A DNA stretch of 25,217 nt from a virus, in the IMG/VR virus record IMGVR_UViG_3300025133_000555, positions 1 through 25,217 of that record; one strand, 5' to 3'. This document shows, piece by piece, positions 6,258-15,050 of the stretch. The position numbers and the translations under genes are program-made. The notes beneath the pieces are model-generated. The model did not search any database and was not told the origin of the DNA. It saw nothing but the letters and a program-made list of their open reading frames with translations. The stretch's first letter is position 1, and every line of letters starts with the position of its first letter.

Positions 6258-7337
6258 TTAGTCTAGACCAGCAAGCTTTTTCATTCTCTCAGAGAAAGAA
6301 TGATTTTCATTTAAAGTCTCTTGCTTGCGGCGTGGCATAACGTGGGAAAGATTGGATCTTCGATTTACGGACTCACTAAGTGATTGTGGAGACTTTTTGG
6401 TTGCTCCCACTGTAGCTTCTTTAAGGGTCTCGTACAAAGACTTGGCTTCCTTTATTGTTTCTGCCTTAACGATGACTTCGACAATTTTTGACTTTTGTCG
6501 CTCATTCAAGGAGGCATCGCTTAAAACTTTATTTGTATATAGTAAACGGGCATTGCTAATCAATGCTTCTTCAAGCTTGTCTGTTATATCTGTGATAACT
6601 TTGTGAAGCTTGTCTTGATTTGTTTGATAAGTTGCCAATGAATTCTTCAAGCCTTCTAGCTCTCCGGTCATTTGCTCGGCACTATCTTTATATTCGTCTG
6701 ATTGGCGTTTTGCCAATTCTAATTCTTGGTCGTATTTTCTCGTTGCATCGTCGGTTGTTATCCAACCATGCTTCTCGGCTCCAACATCAACAGTAAGGGC
6801 TTCGTCGATAACTTCCTCTTCATCTGTTTCTTCTAGGAGTGCAAGAAGTTCTGCAATCATTTGATCTTCATCGTTTTGGGATTCTTCCAAGAGCCCCTCG
6901 AGTCCACCAGCATCTTCTGTGGCAGGTTCAGCAATAACCTCATCTCCACCCAAACCTAACTCACCAGCAAGGTCAGCGGTTGTTTCAGTTGTCTCACCAG
7001 CAGATGATGGGTCAGCCTGAGCTTGATCTTTAATACTTTCAAGATCCAATTTGAAGTCTTCTGGGTTAAATTCAAATTCTAATTCCATCTCGACTTGTTC
7101 TCCAGTTCCCATCCCGGGATCAGAAGCATAAGGTATATCAAATTGAGCAGCACCACCTACAGCAGCAGCCTCATCAGCGATCTGTTCCTCGATGACTTCC
7201 TTACCTTCTAATAGAGATTCAACAGCAGCTTTAATTTCTGGTGCGTATTTCTCAATTACAGATTGTTCAGCATTTTTTAATGCTGCTTCACGCAACGCCT
7301 GAGCGTCTACGATTGCTTGTTCTAACATTGATGACAT
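6258..7337 (-). CDS. 22: Prohead core scaffold protein (gp22-like)
   Basis: This 359-residue acidic, helix-rich protein lies directly upstream of the capsid gene, where T4 encodes its major scaffold gp22. It has a helical N-terminus (MSSMLEQAIVDAQALREAAL), a long Glu/Asp/Ala-rich disordered region (about 60-170), a coiled coil (about 195-260), and a C-terminal part (LISNARLLYTNKVLSDASL followed by NERQKSKIVEVI) similar to scaffolding proteins of other T4-like phages. The last 50 residues are basic and end in FSERMKKLAGLD, a likely capsid-contact tail. The scaffold would shape the prohead and be degraded by gp21. It has a GGAG ribosome site and a CTATTTA motif upstream. T4 gp22 is 269 aa, so this one is longer, mostly in the acidic part. 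Confidence 0.8.
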   Translation of the reverse strand: MSSMLEQAIVDAQALREAALKNAEQSVIEKYAPEIKAAVESLLEGKEVIEEQIADEAAAVGGAAQFDIPYASDPGMGTGEQVEMELEFEFNPEDFKLDLESIKDQAQADPSSAGETTETTADLAGELGLGGDEVIAEPATEDAGGLEGLLEESQNDEDQMIAELLALLEETDEEEVIDEALTVDVGAEKHGWITTDDATRKYDQELELAKRQSDEYKDSAEQMTGELEGLKNSLATYQTNQDKLHKVITDITDKLEEALISNARLLYTNKVLSDASLNERQKSKIVEVIVKAETIKEAKSLYETLKEATVGATKKSPQSLSESVNRRSNLSHVMPRRKQETLNENHSFSERMKKLAGLD

Positions 7338-7368
7338 TAATACATCTCCTAATAAACGTTTATCAACA

Positions 7369-7376
7369 ATAAATAG
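7369..7376 (-). promoter_or_regulatory. Promoter region of the scaffold-capsid operon
   Basis: The transcribed strand reads AAACTATTTATTGT, 32 bases before the scaffold start. A TTGACA hexamer (7405-7410) lies 17 bases before TATTCA (7382-7387) just upstream, a possible weak sigma70-type partner. The leader also holds a 12-base palindrome, ATAAACGTTTAT (7352-7363), next to the ribosome binding site. Confidence 0.55.
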
Positions 7377-7449
7377 TTTAATGAATAAGAAAAGAACATT
7401 CTATTGTCAAGAGAGAGTAATGGTGCTTGTTTGAAAGAATAATTTTTTA

Positions 7450-8958
7450 TTAATTCGCTGTAAATTCAGAGACCCTGTGCCATTCATCCGGACCGCAAAC
7501 GTAAGTCATCGATTTCCAGTTGACAGCCATTGGCTTAGTCGTTTGCCCGTCAATCGTTTCACTACCGTTTGGATCTATTGTAACAGTGCCGGAACCAAAA
7601 TTGCCGAGAGCATCTTTGATTATTAATATTCTGCCTAGTTCAGCGGCTTTGGCTGGAAAGTTTATTGTTCTAGCACCTGATCCTTTTACCAGCAATATAT
7701 AATCGCTTGCCGTAACTGTGTATGGAAAAGAATCTACAACAGTTGTGTTCTTATATACAGCACCAGCGCTCCTTGTTGAGCCACTGACATCTAGTGTATA
7801 GCTAGGAGATGTCGTACCGATGCCGACCTTTCCGTCCTGTTCTATCACCATTCTATCAGTACTGTCTGTTTTAAACACAAGCTTATCATCAGATGGGTCG
7901 TTATATACTATCCATTTTCTAGTTCCTGCCTCGGCCCACTCATAACCCGGATGATTGCCGGCATTTCCTTCAACTCTTATTCTGCCATCAGACCCTGAAA
8001 CATGTAGTTCCCTTGATGGTGAAGCTGTTCCAATTCCAACATAACCGCCTGATCCTATTCTCACTCTTTCAGCAGTACCATCACCACCGGTAGTAAAGAA
8101 ACCGAGACTTTTTCCATTGGTTTGATTACCAATAACAAAGTGTTCTGAGGAATTAATTTGTATGAAGCCGGCTTCTGAACCATCATTTTCAAATTGTATT
8201 TCTCTATAATTTGCGTCATTTTTTGATATCCTTAAGCCCGCTGTTACGGAAGCACTTATATGCAATGCAGTGGTTGTGGTTATAACATCATTTTCAATCT
8301 TGAGTCTTGTTGAACCACCTGTTTGTAATTCCATTGTACCAGAACTAGAAGAAAGCTTTGAAGTGATAATCTTTCCAAATGAACCTGTGTTGATTCCTGT
8401 GATATCAATATTTGAATCCGCAACAACTGCCTTAGAAGCAGCTGCTGTTCCAGCAGTTACAGAATCTAGAACATTGATTTCAGCAGATGTTATAAACGTT
8501 GAACCACCATCCAATGATAATCCACTTGAAGCATGTAGTTCAATAGAATCTTGTTCTGAAAATGATTTTCTTATTTTTAAGGAGGCGTTGTTGCTGACAT
8601 TTGGATTACTAAACACCATAGATGCACTAGAATTGTCAGAATCTTCAATGGTAAATCCTCCGTAGGAGTCAAGCAAAAGAAAGGCATCACCATTCGAATT
8701 AATATTTTCTGACAAACTAATTCTGCTTAGTTCATTTTGATTGATTGAACTACTGCCGATTCTTATGGTACCACCGGTAGCAACATGAATAGAACCTGTA
8801 ACTTCTACTCCTTGATTATCTACTTTCAATCTTGTCGAACCACCTGTTTGGAATTCTATTTGGTCCTCTCCAAAATCTATCAGCGTATTTCTTTCGGCAT
8901 CATCTGCTGCTTTTAGGTCTCCGATAACTTGTGAACCTTTTGAAAATTTATAAGCCAT
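7450..8958 (-). CDS. Tail fibre-like virion protein with VGIGT repeats, 502 aa
   Basis: The protein opens MAYKFSKGSQVIGDL, like the 468-aa neighbour, suggesting a common virion-attachment end. The body is beta-rich with a twice-used EFQTGGSTRLKV / ELQTGGSTRLKI block. At about residues 305-395 the motif VGIGTxSPSxxLxVSGS occurs twice (GYVGIGTASPSRELHVSGS and GKVGIGTTSPSYTLDVSGS), a signature common in phage fibres and large secreted adhesins. The C-terminal 95 residues (LVKGSGARTINFPAK, IIKDALGNFGSGTVTIDPNG, ETIDGQT) form a domain shared with the 357-aa protein. It probably contributes to host binding. It has its own promoter-like motif and a good ribosome site. The exact appendage is unknown. 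Confidence 0.75.
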   Translation of the reverse strand: MAYKFSKGSQVIGDLKAADDAERNTLIDFGEDQIEFQTGGSTRLKVDNQGVEVTGSIHVATGGTIRIGSSSINQNELSRISLSENINSNGDAFLLLDSYGGFTIEDSDNSSASMVFSNPNVSNNASLKIRKSFSEQDSIELHASSGLSLDGGSTFITSAEINVLDSVTAGTAAASKAVVADSNIDITGINTGSFGKIITSKLSSSSGTMELQTGGSTRLKIENDVITTTTALHISASVTAGLRISKNDANYREIQFENDGSEAGFIQINSSEHFVIGNQTNGKSLGFFTTGGDGTAERVRIGSGGYVGIGTASPSRELHVSGSDGRIRVEGNAGNHPGYEWAEAGTRKWIVYNDPSDDKLVFKTDSTDRMVIEQDGKVGIGTTSPSYTLDVSGSTRSAGAVYKNTTVVDSFPYTVTASDYILLVKGSGARTINFPAKAAELGRILIIKDALGNFGSGTVTIDPNGSETIDGQTTKPMAVNWKSMTYVCGPDEWHRVSEFTAN

Positions 8959-8976
8959 GCTGTTTCTCCTTTAACA

Positions 8977-8984
8977 ATAAATAG
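8977..8984 (-). promoter_or_regulatory. Late-promoter-like motif upstream of the 502-aa fibre gene
   Basis: The transcribed strand reads TTTCTATTTATTGT, 19 bases before the start at 8958. It begins within the T-tract of the terminator of the preceding gene, so termination and restart are back to back. Confidence 0.55.
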
Positions 8985-9011
8985 AAAAAGGCCGAGCTTT
9001 CGCCCGACCTT
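8985..9011 (-). terminator. Terminator after the 468-aa fibre gene
   Basis: On the transcribed strand AAGGTCGGGC-GAAA-GCTCGGCCTT forms ten pairs including two G-U around a GAAA tetraloop, followed by TTTCTATTT. The G-U pairs would be mismatches on the other strand, confirming orientation. Confidence 0.88.
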
Positions 9012-9051
9012 CTTTTGAGAACATAAGATAATAATCTTGTTGTAAAAAATA

Positions 9052-10458
9052 TTACATAATGTGCCATAGAGCGTTAGGTGCATCTCCATCATAAACAAGA
9101 GTGAAACCTGCACGAGGCGATTCTAATACGGCAGTTTGAGCACCATCAAAGTTATATCCATAACCAGCAGCACCAGTAACTGTCAAAGTAGCGGTAGTGT
9201 CAACATTCGAACCAGCTTTAACAAGAATCTGATCACCTTGTGTGAAAGACCCACTAATCGTCAATATACCAGCTGTACTGGGTTGAAGATTGCAAATAAC
9301 CATTCCCACAGCAGAAATTGTGTTAGAAGCTGTAATGTTACTCATAGTATGTCTCATTGCACTAGCAGCATCAGCAGAAATGCCAGTCAAACCTGATCCA
9401 TCACCAATAAAATCTTTAGCTTTAATGCTAATAAGACTAGCGCTATTTGTACCGGTACCTTGTCTTGCAACTAATTCTTGATTGTTACTGTTGCCAGCAT
9501 CAACTTCATAAAGGAGTCGAGCACCATTAACATCACCTAAACCGAACAAAAGACCTGAATCTTTAGATGTGGCTTGGTTGGATGCGCCAGCAGCAACTTG
9601 AATGATTTTGTCTGCAACAAGAAGATCAGTTGAATTAATTGTTGTGGTTGTTCCAGCAACAGCTAAATTACCAGCGATAGAAACAGTTGTGCTAGCAGCA
9701 CCAACAGTAAGAGTATTAGCTCCAACTGTGTCAAGAATAGTAATGTTACCAGCAGACTTGACGTCAAGGTCAGTCAAGCCTGTAATTGCCATGTCTTCAC
9801 TATCAATAGCAGTAGCAATAACACTAGCAGCGATAGAACCACCGAGTGAGGTGTCTGTACCGCAAATAGTGATACCGTCATTCACCAAGTGGACGTTCAC
9901 CACTGAAGCGGTAACGTACTGATCAGTACCAACTGAAGCTGCGCTCATGTGAACAAGATCGATTGAGCCATTAACATATTGGTCACTATCAATCGCATTG
10001 TCAGCAATAGTTAGTGTACCACCGCTTATAGTAGCATCGCCTGCCATGGTGGTCCAAGAAGGGTCACCAAAACCATCGGCAACAAGAATTTTGCCGACAG
10101 CTCCAGCTGCAAGAACCGAAGGGTTACCAGCAGCATCACCAACAATGATTTTACCACGGGCAATACCATCCATTTTAGCAAGGGTTACTGCATTATCAGC
10201 AATGTGAGCTGAATCAATTGAAACGTCTGCATAGTGTTGTGAATCAATTGCATTATCAGCAATGTGAGCTCCATCAATCGAACCGTTTGTATAGTGTTCT
10301 GAATCAATAGCATCATCAGCAAGTTTAGTACCGTCAACTGCGTCAGCAGCAAGGTCAGCTGTTGCTACTGATAGGTCTTTATGAGCAACAGATGTAGCTG
10401 AACTCATATCAATGGCACCTTTAATATTAAAGGTCCCCACGTTAAATTTATAAGCCAT
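9052..10458 (-). CDS. Tail fibre-like protein with IDS/ADNAIDS repeats, 468 aa
   Basis: The N-terminus MAYKFNVGTFNIKGAIDM resembles the 502-aa protein. Residues about 35-180 carry degenerate repeats of the type ADNAIDSxHYxxGSIDxAHI, seen as AIDSEHYTNGSIDGAHI, AIDSQHYADVSIDSAHI and AIDSDQYVNGSIDLVHM. Repeats of this style are familiar from fibre-like proteins of marine tailed phages. A middle segment (LAVAGTTTTINSTDLLVADK followed by IIQVAAGASNQ) is another block common in such fibres. The last 100 residues end in TAVLESPRAGFTLVYDG and ALWHIM, matching the IVLESPYAAVNIYSNGSD end of the 357-aa protein. It is probably a trimeric beta-structured virion fibre. The leader is long (about 80 bases from the promoter-like motif) and holds two hairpins. 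Confidence 0.75.
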   Translation of the reverse strand: MAYKFNVGTFNIKGAIDMSSATSVAHKDLSVATADLAADAVDGTKLADDAIDSEHYTNGSIDGAHIADNAIDSQHYADVSIDSAHIADNAVTLAKMDGIARGKIIVGDAAGNPSVLAAGAVGKILVADGFGDPSWTTMAGDATISGGTLTIADNAIDSDQYVNGSIDLVHMSAASVGTDQYVTASVVNVHLVNDGITICGTDTSLGGSIAASVIATAIDSEDMAITGLTDLDVKSAGNITILDTVGANTLTVGAASTTVSIAGNLAVAGTTTTINSTDLLVADKIIQVAAGASNQATSKDSGLLFGLGDVNGARLLYEVDAGNSNNQELVARQGTGTNSASLISIKAKDFIGDGSGLTGISADAASAMRHTMSNITASNTISAVGMVICNLQPSTAGILTISGSFTQGDQILVKAGSNVDTTATLTVTGAAGYGYNFDGAQTAVLESPRAGFTLVYDGDAPNALWHIM

Positions 10459-10471
10459 TTTTTAATCCTCC

Positions 10472-10536
10472 ATAGATATAATAGCTGAGTCTCATATTAA
10501 AATATATGGACTCATGGACGCGAACGCCCATTTCGT
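10472..10536 (-). other. Two-hairpin 5' leader of the 468-aa fibre gene
   Basis: After the promoter-like motif the transcribed strand forms TGGGCG-TTCG-CGTCCA (one G-U) and then TGAGTCCATAT-ATTTTA-ATATGAGACTCA, 11 pairs with one bulged A. No T-tract follows either, so they look like leader structure rather than terminators. Stabilisation of the mRNA 5' end is a possible role. Confidence 0.45.
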
Positions 10537-10545
10537 TATAAATAG
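10537..10545 (-). promoter_or_regulatory. Late-promoter-like motif upstream of the 468-aa fibre gene
   Basis: The transcribed strand reads TTACTATTTATAAC, about 79 bases before the start. This is the longest leader of the nine motif sites. Confidence 0.5.
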
Positions 10546-10567
10546 TAAGTAAAATTCGGTATCTACC

Positions 10568-11641
10568 CTAATAGATAAAGAAACTGTCGGAACCATTACT
10601 GTAAATATTTACAGCTGCATAGGGAGATTCTAACACAATTGATGTTTGACCATCAATAGTATCTGCTCCCGTCGTTAGAATCGTTATATTGTTTGAATCT
10701 GCATTTCCTGCTTCGTCCTTAACCACAAAGTATTGCCCAGAAGTATAGCCAGATGCTGCTGGTAATCTAATTTCTAATGCGGCTGAAGCGGAGATTCCCA
10801 ATATTCTAGAGGAGATTGATGAGGTTACTGTGGAAGTTACGGCTGTTCTGGCATAGTTTATTCCACCGGGAATTGTAACAGTGATGTTGTCACTAGAATT
10901 GGTAGCAGTTACACCAGCACCCACAAAATCAAAAGAAGAAGCTTCTGTTGATATGTTTGAACCCTCGTCCTTAACTGTTATATCGGTACCACTACTAGAA
11001 ATTTCTGTTATCTTTGTATCAAGGTAATCTCCAACATACAGATAAGCAGAAGCTGAAACAGGAACTGTTGAAGAATTATAGTCCTGTATAAAAACAACAC
11101 CTGAGTAGTAATCTATCTGCCAGTCTACAGCATCGCCAGACGTTATCTCATTGGCATCACTAACTGTTCCTTTGTATAATTTTAGGAAATAAAGGTTCGG
11201 ATTGGCATTTGATATTAATGGAGGTACAAGTTGTAGTGCACCTCTGGTATTATAAATTCGTGTACTGTTTGTGAAAGACCCAGTTCCTCGCTGTGGATTG
11301 GATGAGGTTGTTTCGTAGTTTGAAGGAAGTTTAAGATAATATCCATGAGCACCATTTGTTGAGGCCTCATCTCCACCACCATTTGCATCGTTTGCATCAT
11401 AAATCGTATTTGATAAAGAGACAACATCTAAATAAACTTTCTCAACAGCTCCACTTATTGCAAAAGCACCAGTTGCGGGTGTATTTGGAATATCATCAGC
11501 AAAGATAGTGCTATACGGTAATGAAACATTTGAAGGAATTGATTCATTAACGTCAGAAAATACGTTGGAGGTATGGGCCTTCCCCAACAGCTTCTTAGCC
11601 GCAAATTGTGTTGATGTTCTGTTAGTTTTTCCCGTACTCAT
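10568..11641 (-). CDS. Fibre or fibre-adaptor virion protein, 357 aa
   Basis: The N-terminal part (MSTGKTNRTSTQFAAKKLLG, then KAHTSNVFSDVNE) resembles conserved N-termini of structural proteins in marine tailed phages, probably a virion-anchoring region. Residues about 60-225 include LQLVPPLISNANPNLYFLKL and DWQIDYYSGVVFIQDY, beta-rich and without enzyme motifs. The last 85 residues (ALEIRLPAASGYTSGQYFVV, KDEAGN, ADTIDGQTSIVLESPYAAVN) form a domain shared with the C-terminus of the 502-aa protein and partly with the 468-aa protein. The gene starts eight bases after the 1525-aa gene and has no promoter-like motif of its own, so it probably shares that transcript. Role in host attachment is inferred from context and shared domains. 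Confidence 0.7.
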   Translation of the reverse strand: MSTGKTNRTSTQFAAKKLLGKAHTSNVFSDVNESIPSNVSLPYSTIFADDIPNTPATGAFAISGAVEKVYLDVVSLSNTIYDANDANGGGDEASTNGAHGYYLKLPSNYETTSSNPQRGTGSFTNSTRIYNTRGALQLVPPLISNANPNLYFLKLYKGTVSDANEITSGDAVDWQIDYYSGVVFIQDYNSSTVPVSASAYLYVGDYLDTKITEISSSGTDITVKDEGSNISTEASSFDFVGAGVTATNSSDNITVTIPGGINYARTAVTSTVTSSISSRILGISASAALEIRLPAASGYTSGQYFVVKDEAGNADSNNITILTTGADTIDGQTSIVLESPYAAVNIYSNGSDSFFIY

Positions 11642-11648
11642 TTATTTC

Positions 11649-14600
11649 CTAATATGTTATCAAAATTCTTGATAAGTGACCTGTCCAATTTTTATGGGCT
11701 GTAACTTTTACTACGTAGTATTGATTATTTCTTATTTGCTTTTCTTGGAGTTGTATACCTATTGCTGCTCCACTTCCGTCAACAGTTTGATCTAAACCAG
11801 AACCGCCACCGCTGTAAATTCCAATGCCATCCGTTGTTGGTTGCACACCAGCAGAATAAGGTTTTACAACATCTCCCCAAGCAGTAGAAGTATCATCATC
11901 GCCTGTGAAATTGTTGTCATATGGAATTTTTAATTCAACATTTATGTTCTTATTGGCACCTAAGTAACCAGTGTAAAAAGCTCCTGATTTGGATATGATA
12001 TTTGCATCTCCATATAAAGTAACTGTAAAAGTTGGCTTTGCCTGACCTGTTGTATTTTGGAAATATCGATAAAATGATCTAGTTGCATTTGTTAAACTTG
12101 AATAGTTTGGATTACCGGCTGGAGCCTGTAGAGAACCTCCTTGACCAGAGTTTCTTGTATCTCCAAGGTTTCCAATTTTTAAAGGAGAGATAGCGTAACC
12201 GTTTATGGTCACCACCCCATCACCATGAGCATTAGCAGCATTCATGTGAGTTTGTGAATTCCAAGCATTCGCAGAGGAGGTGGTGTCTGTTTGATTTGCA
12301 TAGTTTCCGGAAACAATTCTGTATGTTTCTGTATTAAAGTATTCGTTTGTTGTGCTATTGGTACTTCCAATAGAGCCTGAATAAACCATAAAGCTAGTTT
12401 TACTTTGTGTTGAGCTAGTTAAGTCTGATTTCAAAGGATGATGTATTGCAGAGTTCACAGAAATATCATATTTTGTAAAAGCAGCAGATCCATACGCTCC
12501 TGAAATAGATGTAAGAGAATCAAACCTAACTGTTCCTGTTATTTCAATAGAGTCCTGCTCACAATCAGTTGAATTGTCAAGATTTGGTAATCCGGTCTGT
12601 GAAACACCAGAATTAAACGTTGAGACCCCATCTCCTGTGACTTTGATATTAGATATCGAACAATTTGTGGTTGTTGGAAATTGTAGAGCATTTACTTCAT
12701 TAGAATAGATATTTCTATAGACATTAGCAGCAGTATAAGAATATGAAGCAGATGGTCTAGAAGCAAAGTATTTAATTCCAGATTGATAATAAATATCTAA
12801 GTGATCAAAATTAGAACAAGAAACAAAAGTTGCCGCTAGGGCATTAGAATCTGTATCTATAACCCATTGTACATAATTTGTATTTGTTGTTGAACCACCA
12901 ATAATGTGTTTTATTCTTGCATAGTTCCATCCCAAGTTTTGATCGGCTGGGCCGACATAATACGAACCGGTTCTATAAGTTTTTGTATAATCTGGTATAT
13001 TATCCACAGTCGTACTGAAACTGACTGATGAGACAATAAAACCACTGGTGTTTCCATTAGAGCTTGAAATCTCGTTTAAAGAAGAGATCAGATTGATTGT
13101 ATGTACATCTATCCCATTCACTTCTAAAGTCAAAGAACCCGTATATGCATCTTTGAAGGAGTTGGCTGGATAATTCTTACCATTGCTATTAACATCTTCG
13201 TTTAGAGTCCCTACTAAATTTTGTTTAGTTGAGAAAACACCCCTTCTATCTCCACTAACCGTATAGGATCCATTTGAATTAATATCACTTAAAGAAATAG
13301 CAGATCCTGTTGCATTGCTGTAATTTGTTACACCATTTGCAGCTCCAAAGGACAGTTTAGAAGGAACACCAGTATTGTTCGCATCAATGTCATCTAGTGC
13401 CGCCGTTTCAGTAGCAGTGTTCGATGTTGCTCCAACACTGAATGAAAGTTCCGAAAGGTATCCACTCCAGCTTTCGTCTGCTAGGATCTTAACCATCACA
13501 TTTTCACCGATAGCGATAGATTCTGTTCCAAATGTTACAAAATGAGCATTGTTGCCAGAATCAACATCATTCGCCGCTCCTGCTATCAAAGCCCCATTAT
13601 TATCTGATGTGCTTCCATATACAAAGTTTTGTGAAATGTCCATCCAACCTGTGGCACCGGGCACCTTTACGAAAAAATGAAGGTTTGCCGCTGCGAGTGA
13701 TGAATTGTTATATGTAGTTGAACTTTTTGTAGAGACGATCTTCATGTCCCTCTTTGTTACTCCGCTTGAGTTTGAAACAACACGATAAAATGTTCTTGTT
13801 CCAATTATTCCACTATAGTTTGGGTTACCACTAGCAATATTATCAAGAGCAGCTATATTCCCTCCATGGGGTATGTCTCCATCAACAGGGCTATAAAGTC
13901 TTTGATTATGAAAAAGCAAACCATCTTGGTGCCCATCTACATTGGAACCTGTCATGTGTGTTTGAGAATTCCAATACGAAGAGACGTTTGTTGTCGCAGC
14001 TTGGTCGTTATACGAGCTAGATACTTTTCTATATGTCTCGTCATGAAACTTTTCTTCCCAAACGGAACTGGCCAATGTTCTGTTATCAATGAGAAAACCA
14101 TTACCAGTTGTAGCGCCACCCTGATTTGAAATTGTATTCTTTAACGGATGAGTCACAGTTGTATTGCTAGTGATAGAGCCACTAAATAAGGTTGAGCCAT
14201 TAAAATCCAAAGAGGCGGTAACACCTAAGACTTTTGTATTGTTTTCCGATGCTCCGATGTCAGCGACGGATTGTGCGGAAGGTGTTGCACTATTTGCAAC
14301 AGTAAAAGAAATAGGTGTTCCGCTAGCAGCATATATATTTCGATATAAATTATTAATATCGACCTTATATTTTGCTGTGGCATCTGTGTTGTACTTAATA
14401 CCTGAAAGGTATTTGGTACCGACCAATGCTATCTCCTCTATTCTCCCATTTGAGACAGATAGGTCATTGACTGCACCTGATGGATCGTTGACCCATTCGA
14501 TATAGTTTGTAGTGTTGTCTATGGTTAAACTGTGAATTACTCTCGCATAGTTCCAACCAACTTTTTGATCGCCAGCATCAACCTTGAATTTGGCAGTCCT

Positions 14601-15050
14601 ATGTTTAAAAATATACCACTCTGCGTTGTTTCCATCATAGGAAGAAGCTGTGAGGGACACATTAATAAAACCTGATTGACTTGTAAGAGAACTAGCAGAT
14701 CCCGTAAAGGGGTTCCCGCTCCCTGCCAACCCAGATAACGCAACTGAATGTATTACTGTTCCGTTTAATTCCAGCTTCAGAGTACCTTCATTTGCATTCC
14801 CAAACGCATCATTTGAATAAGCTAAGTACCCATTCGCAACAGATTCAACCGTGTCATGATTGATATACCCTGTTATGTCTTGTGTTCCATCGTATATTCC
14901 CAATCTTATGTTAGAGCCAGATGTTGCAGCTGAATAGCTGCCTGATCTACCAACAGCATTAAAGCCAGCTGTGGTACCGGAGGAGGTATAATCTGTTATT
15001 GGATAAGACGATCCAAATGATAGCTTTGCTGTAATACCATCTGTGATATC
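11649..15050 (-). repeat. Tandem duplication of a ~550-residue module inside the 1525-aa protein
   Basis: Copy one spans about 15050-13410 and copy two about 13390-11649. GWNYAR occurs near 14550 and 12925, and WNSQTHM near 13965 and 12255, both offset by roughly 1.6-1.7 kb. The copies share ordered motifs but have diverged strongly between them, so the duplication is old. Confidence 0.85.

Noticed and set aside
401-10545. TATAAATA on the plus strand (401, 10537, 16724) as T4 late promoters pointing right
   Set aside because: All genes run left and no plus-strand genes follow; the same sites fit better as minus-strand CTATTTA elements placed before gene starts.
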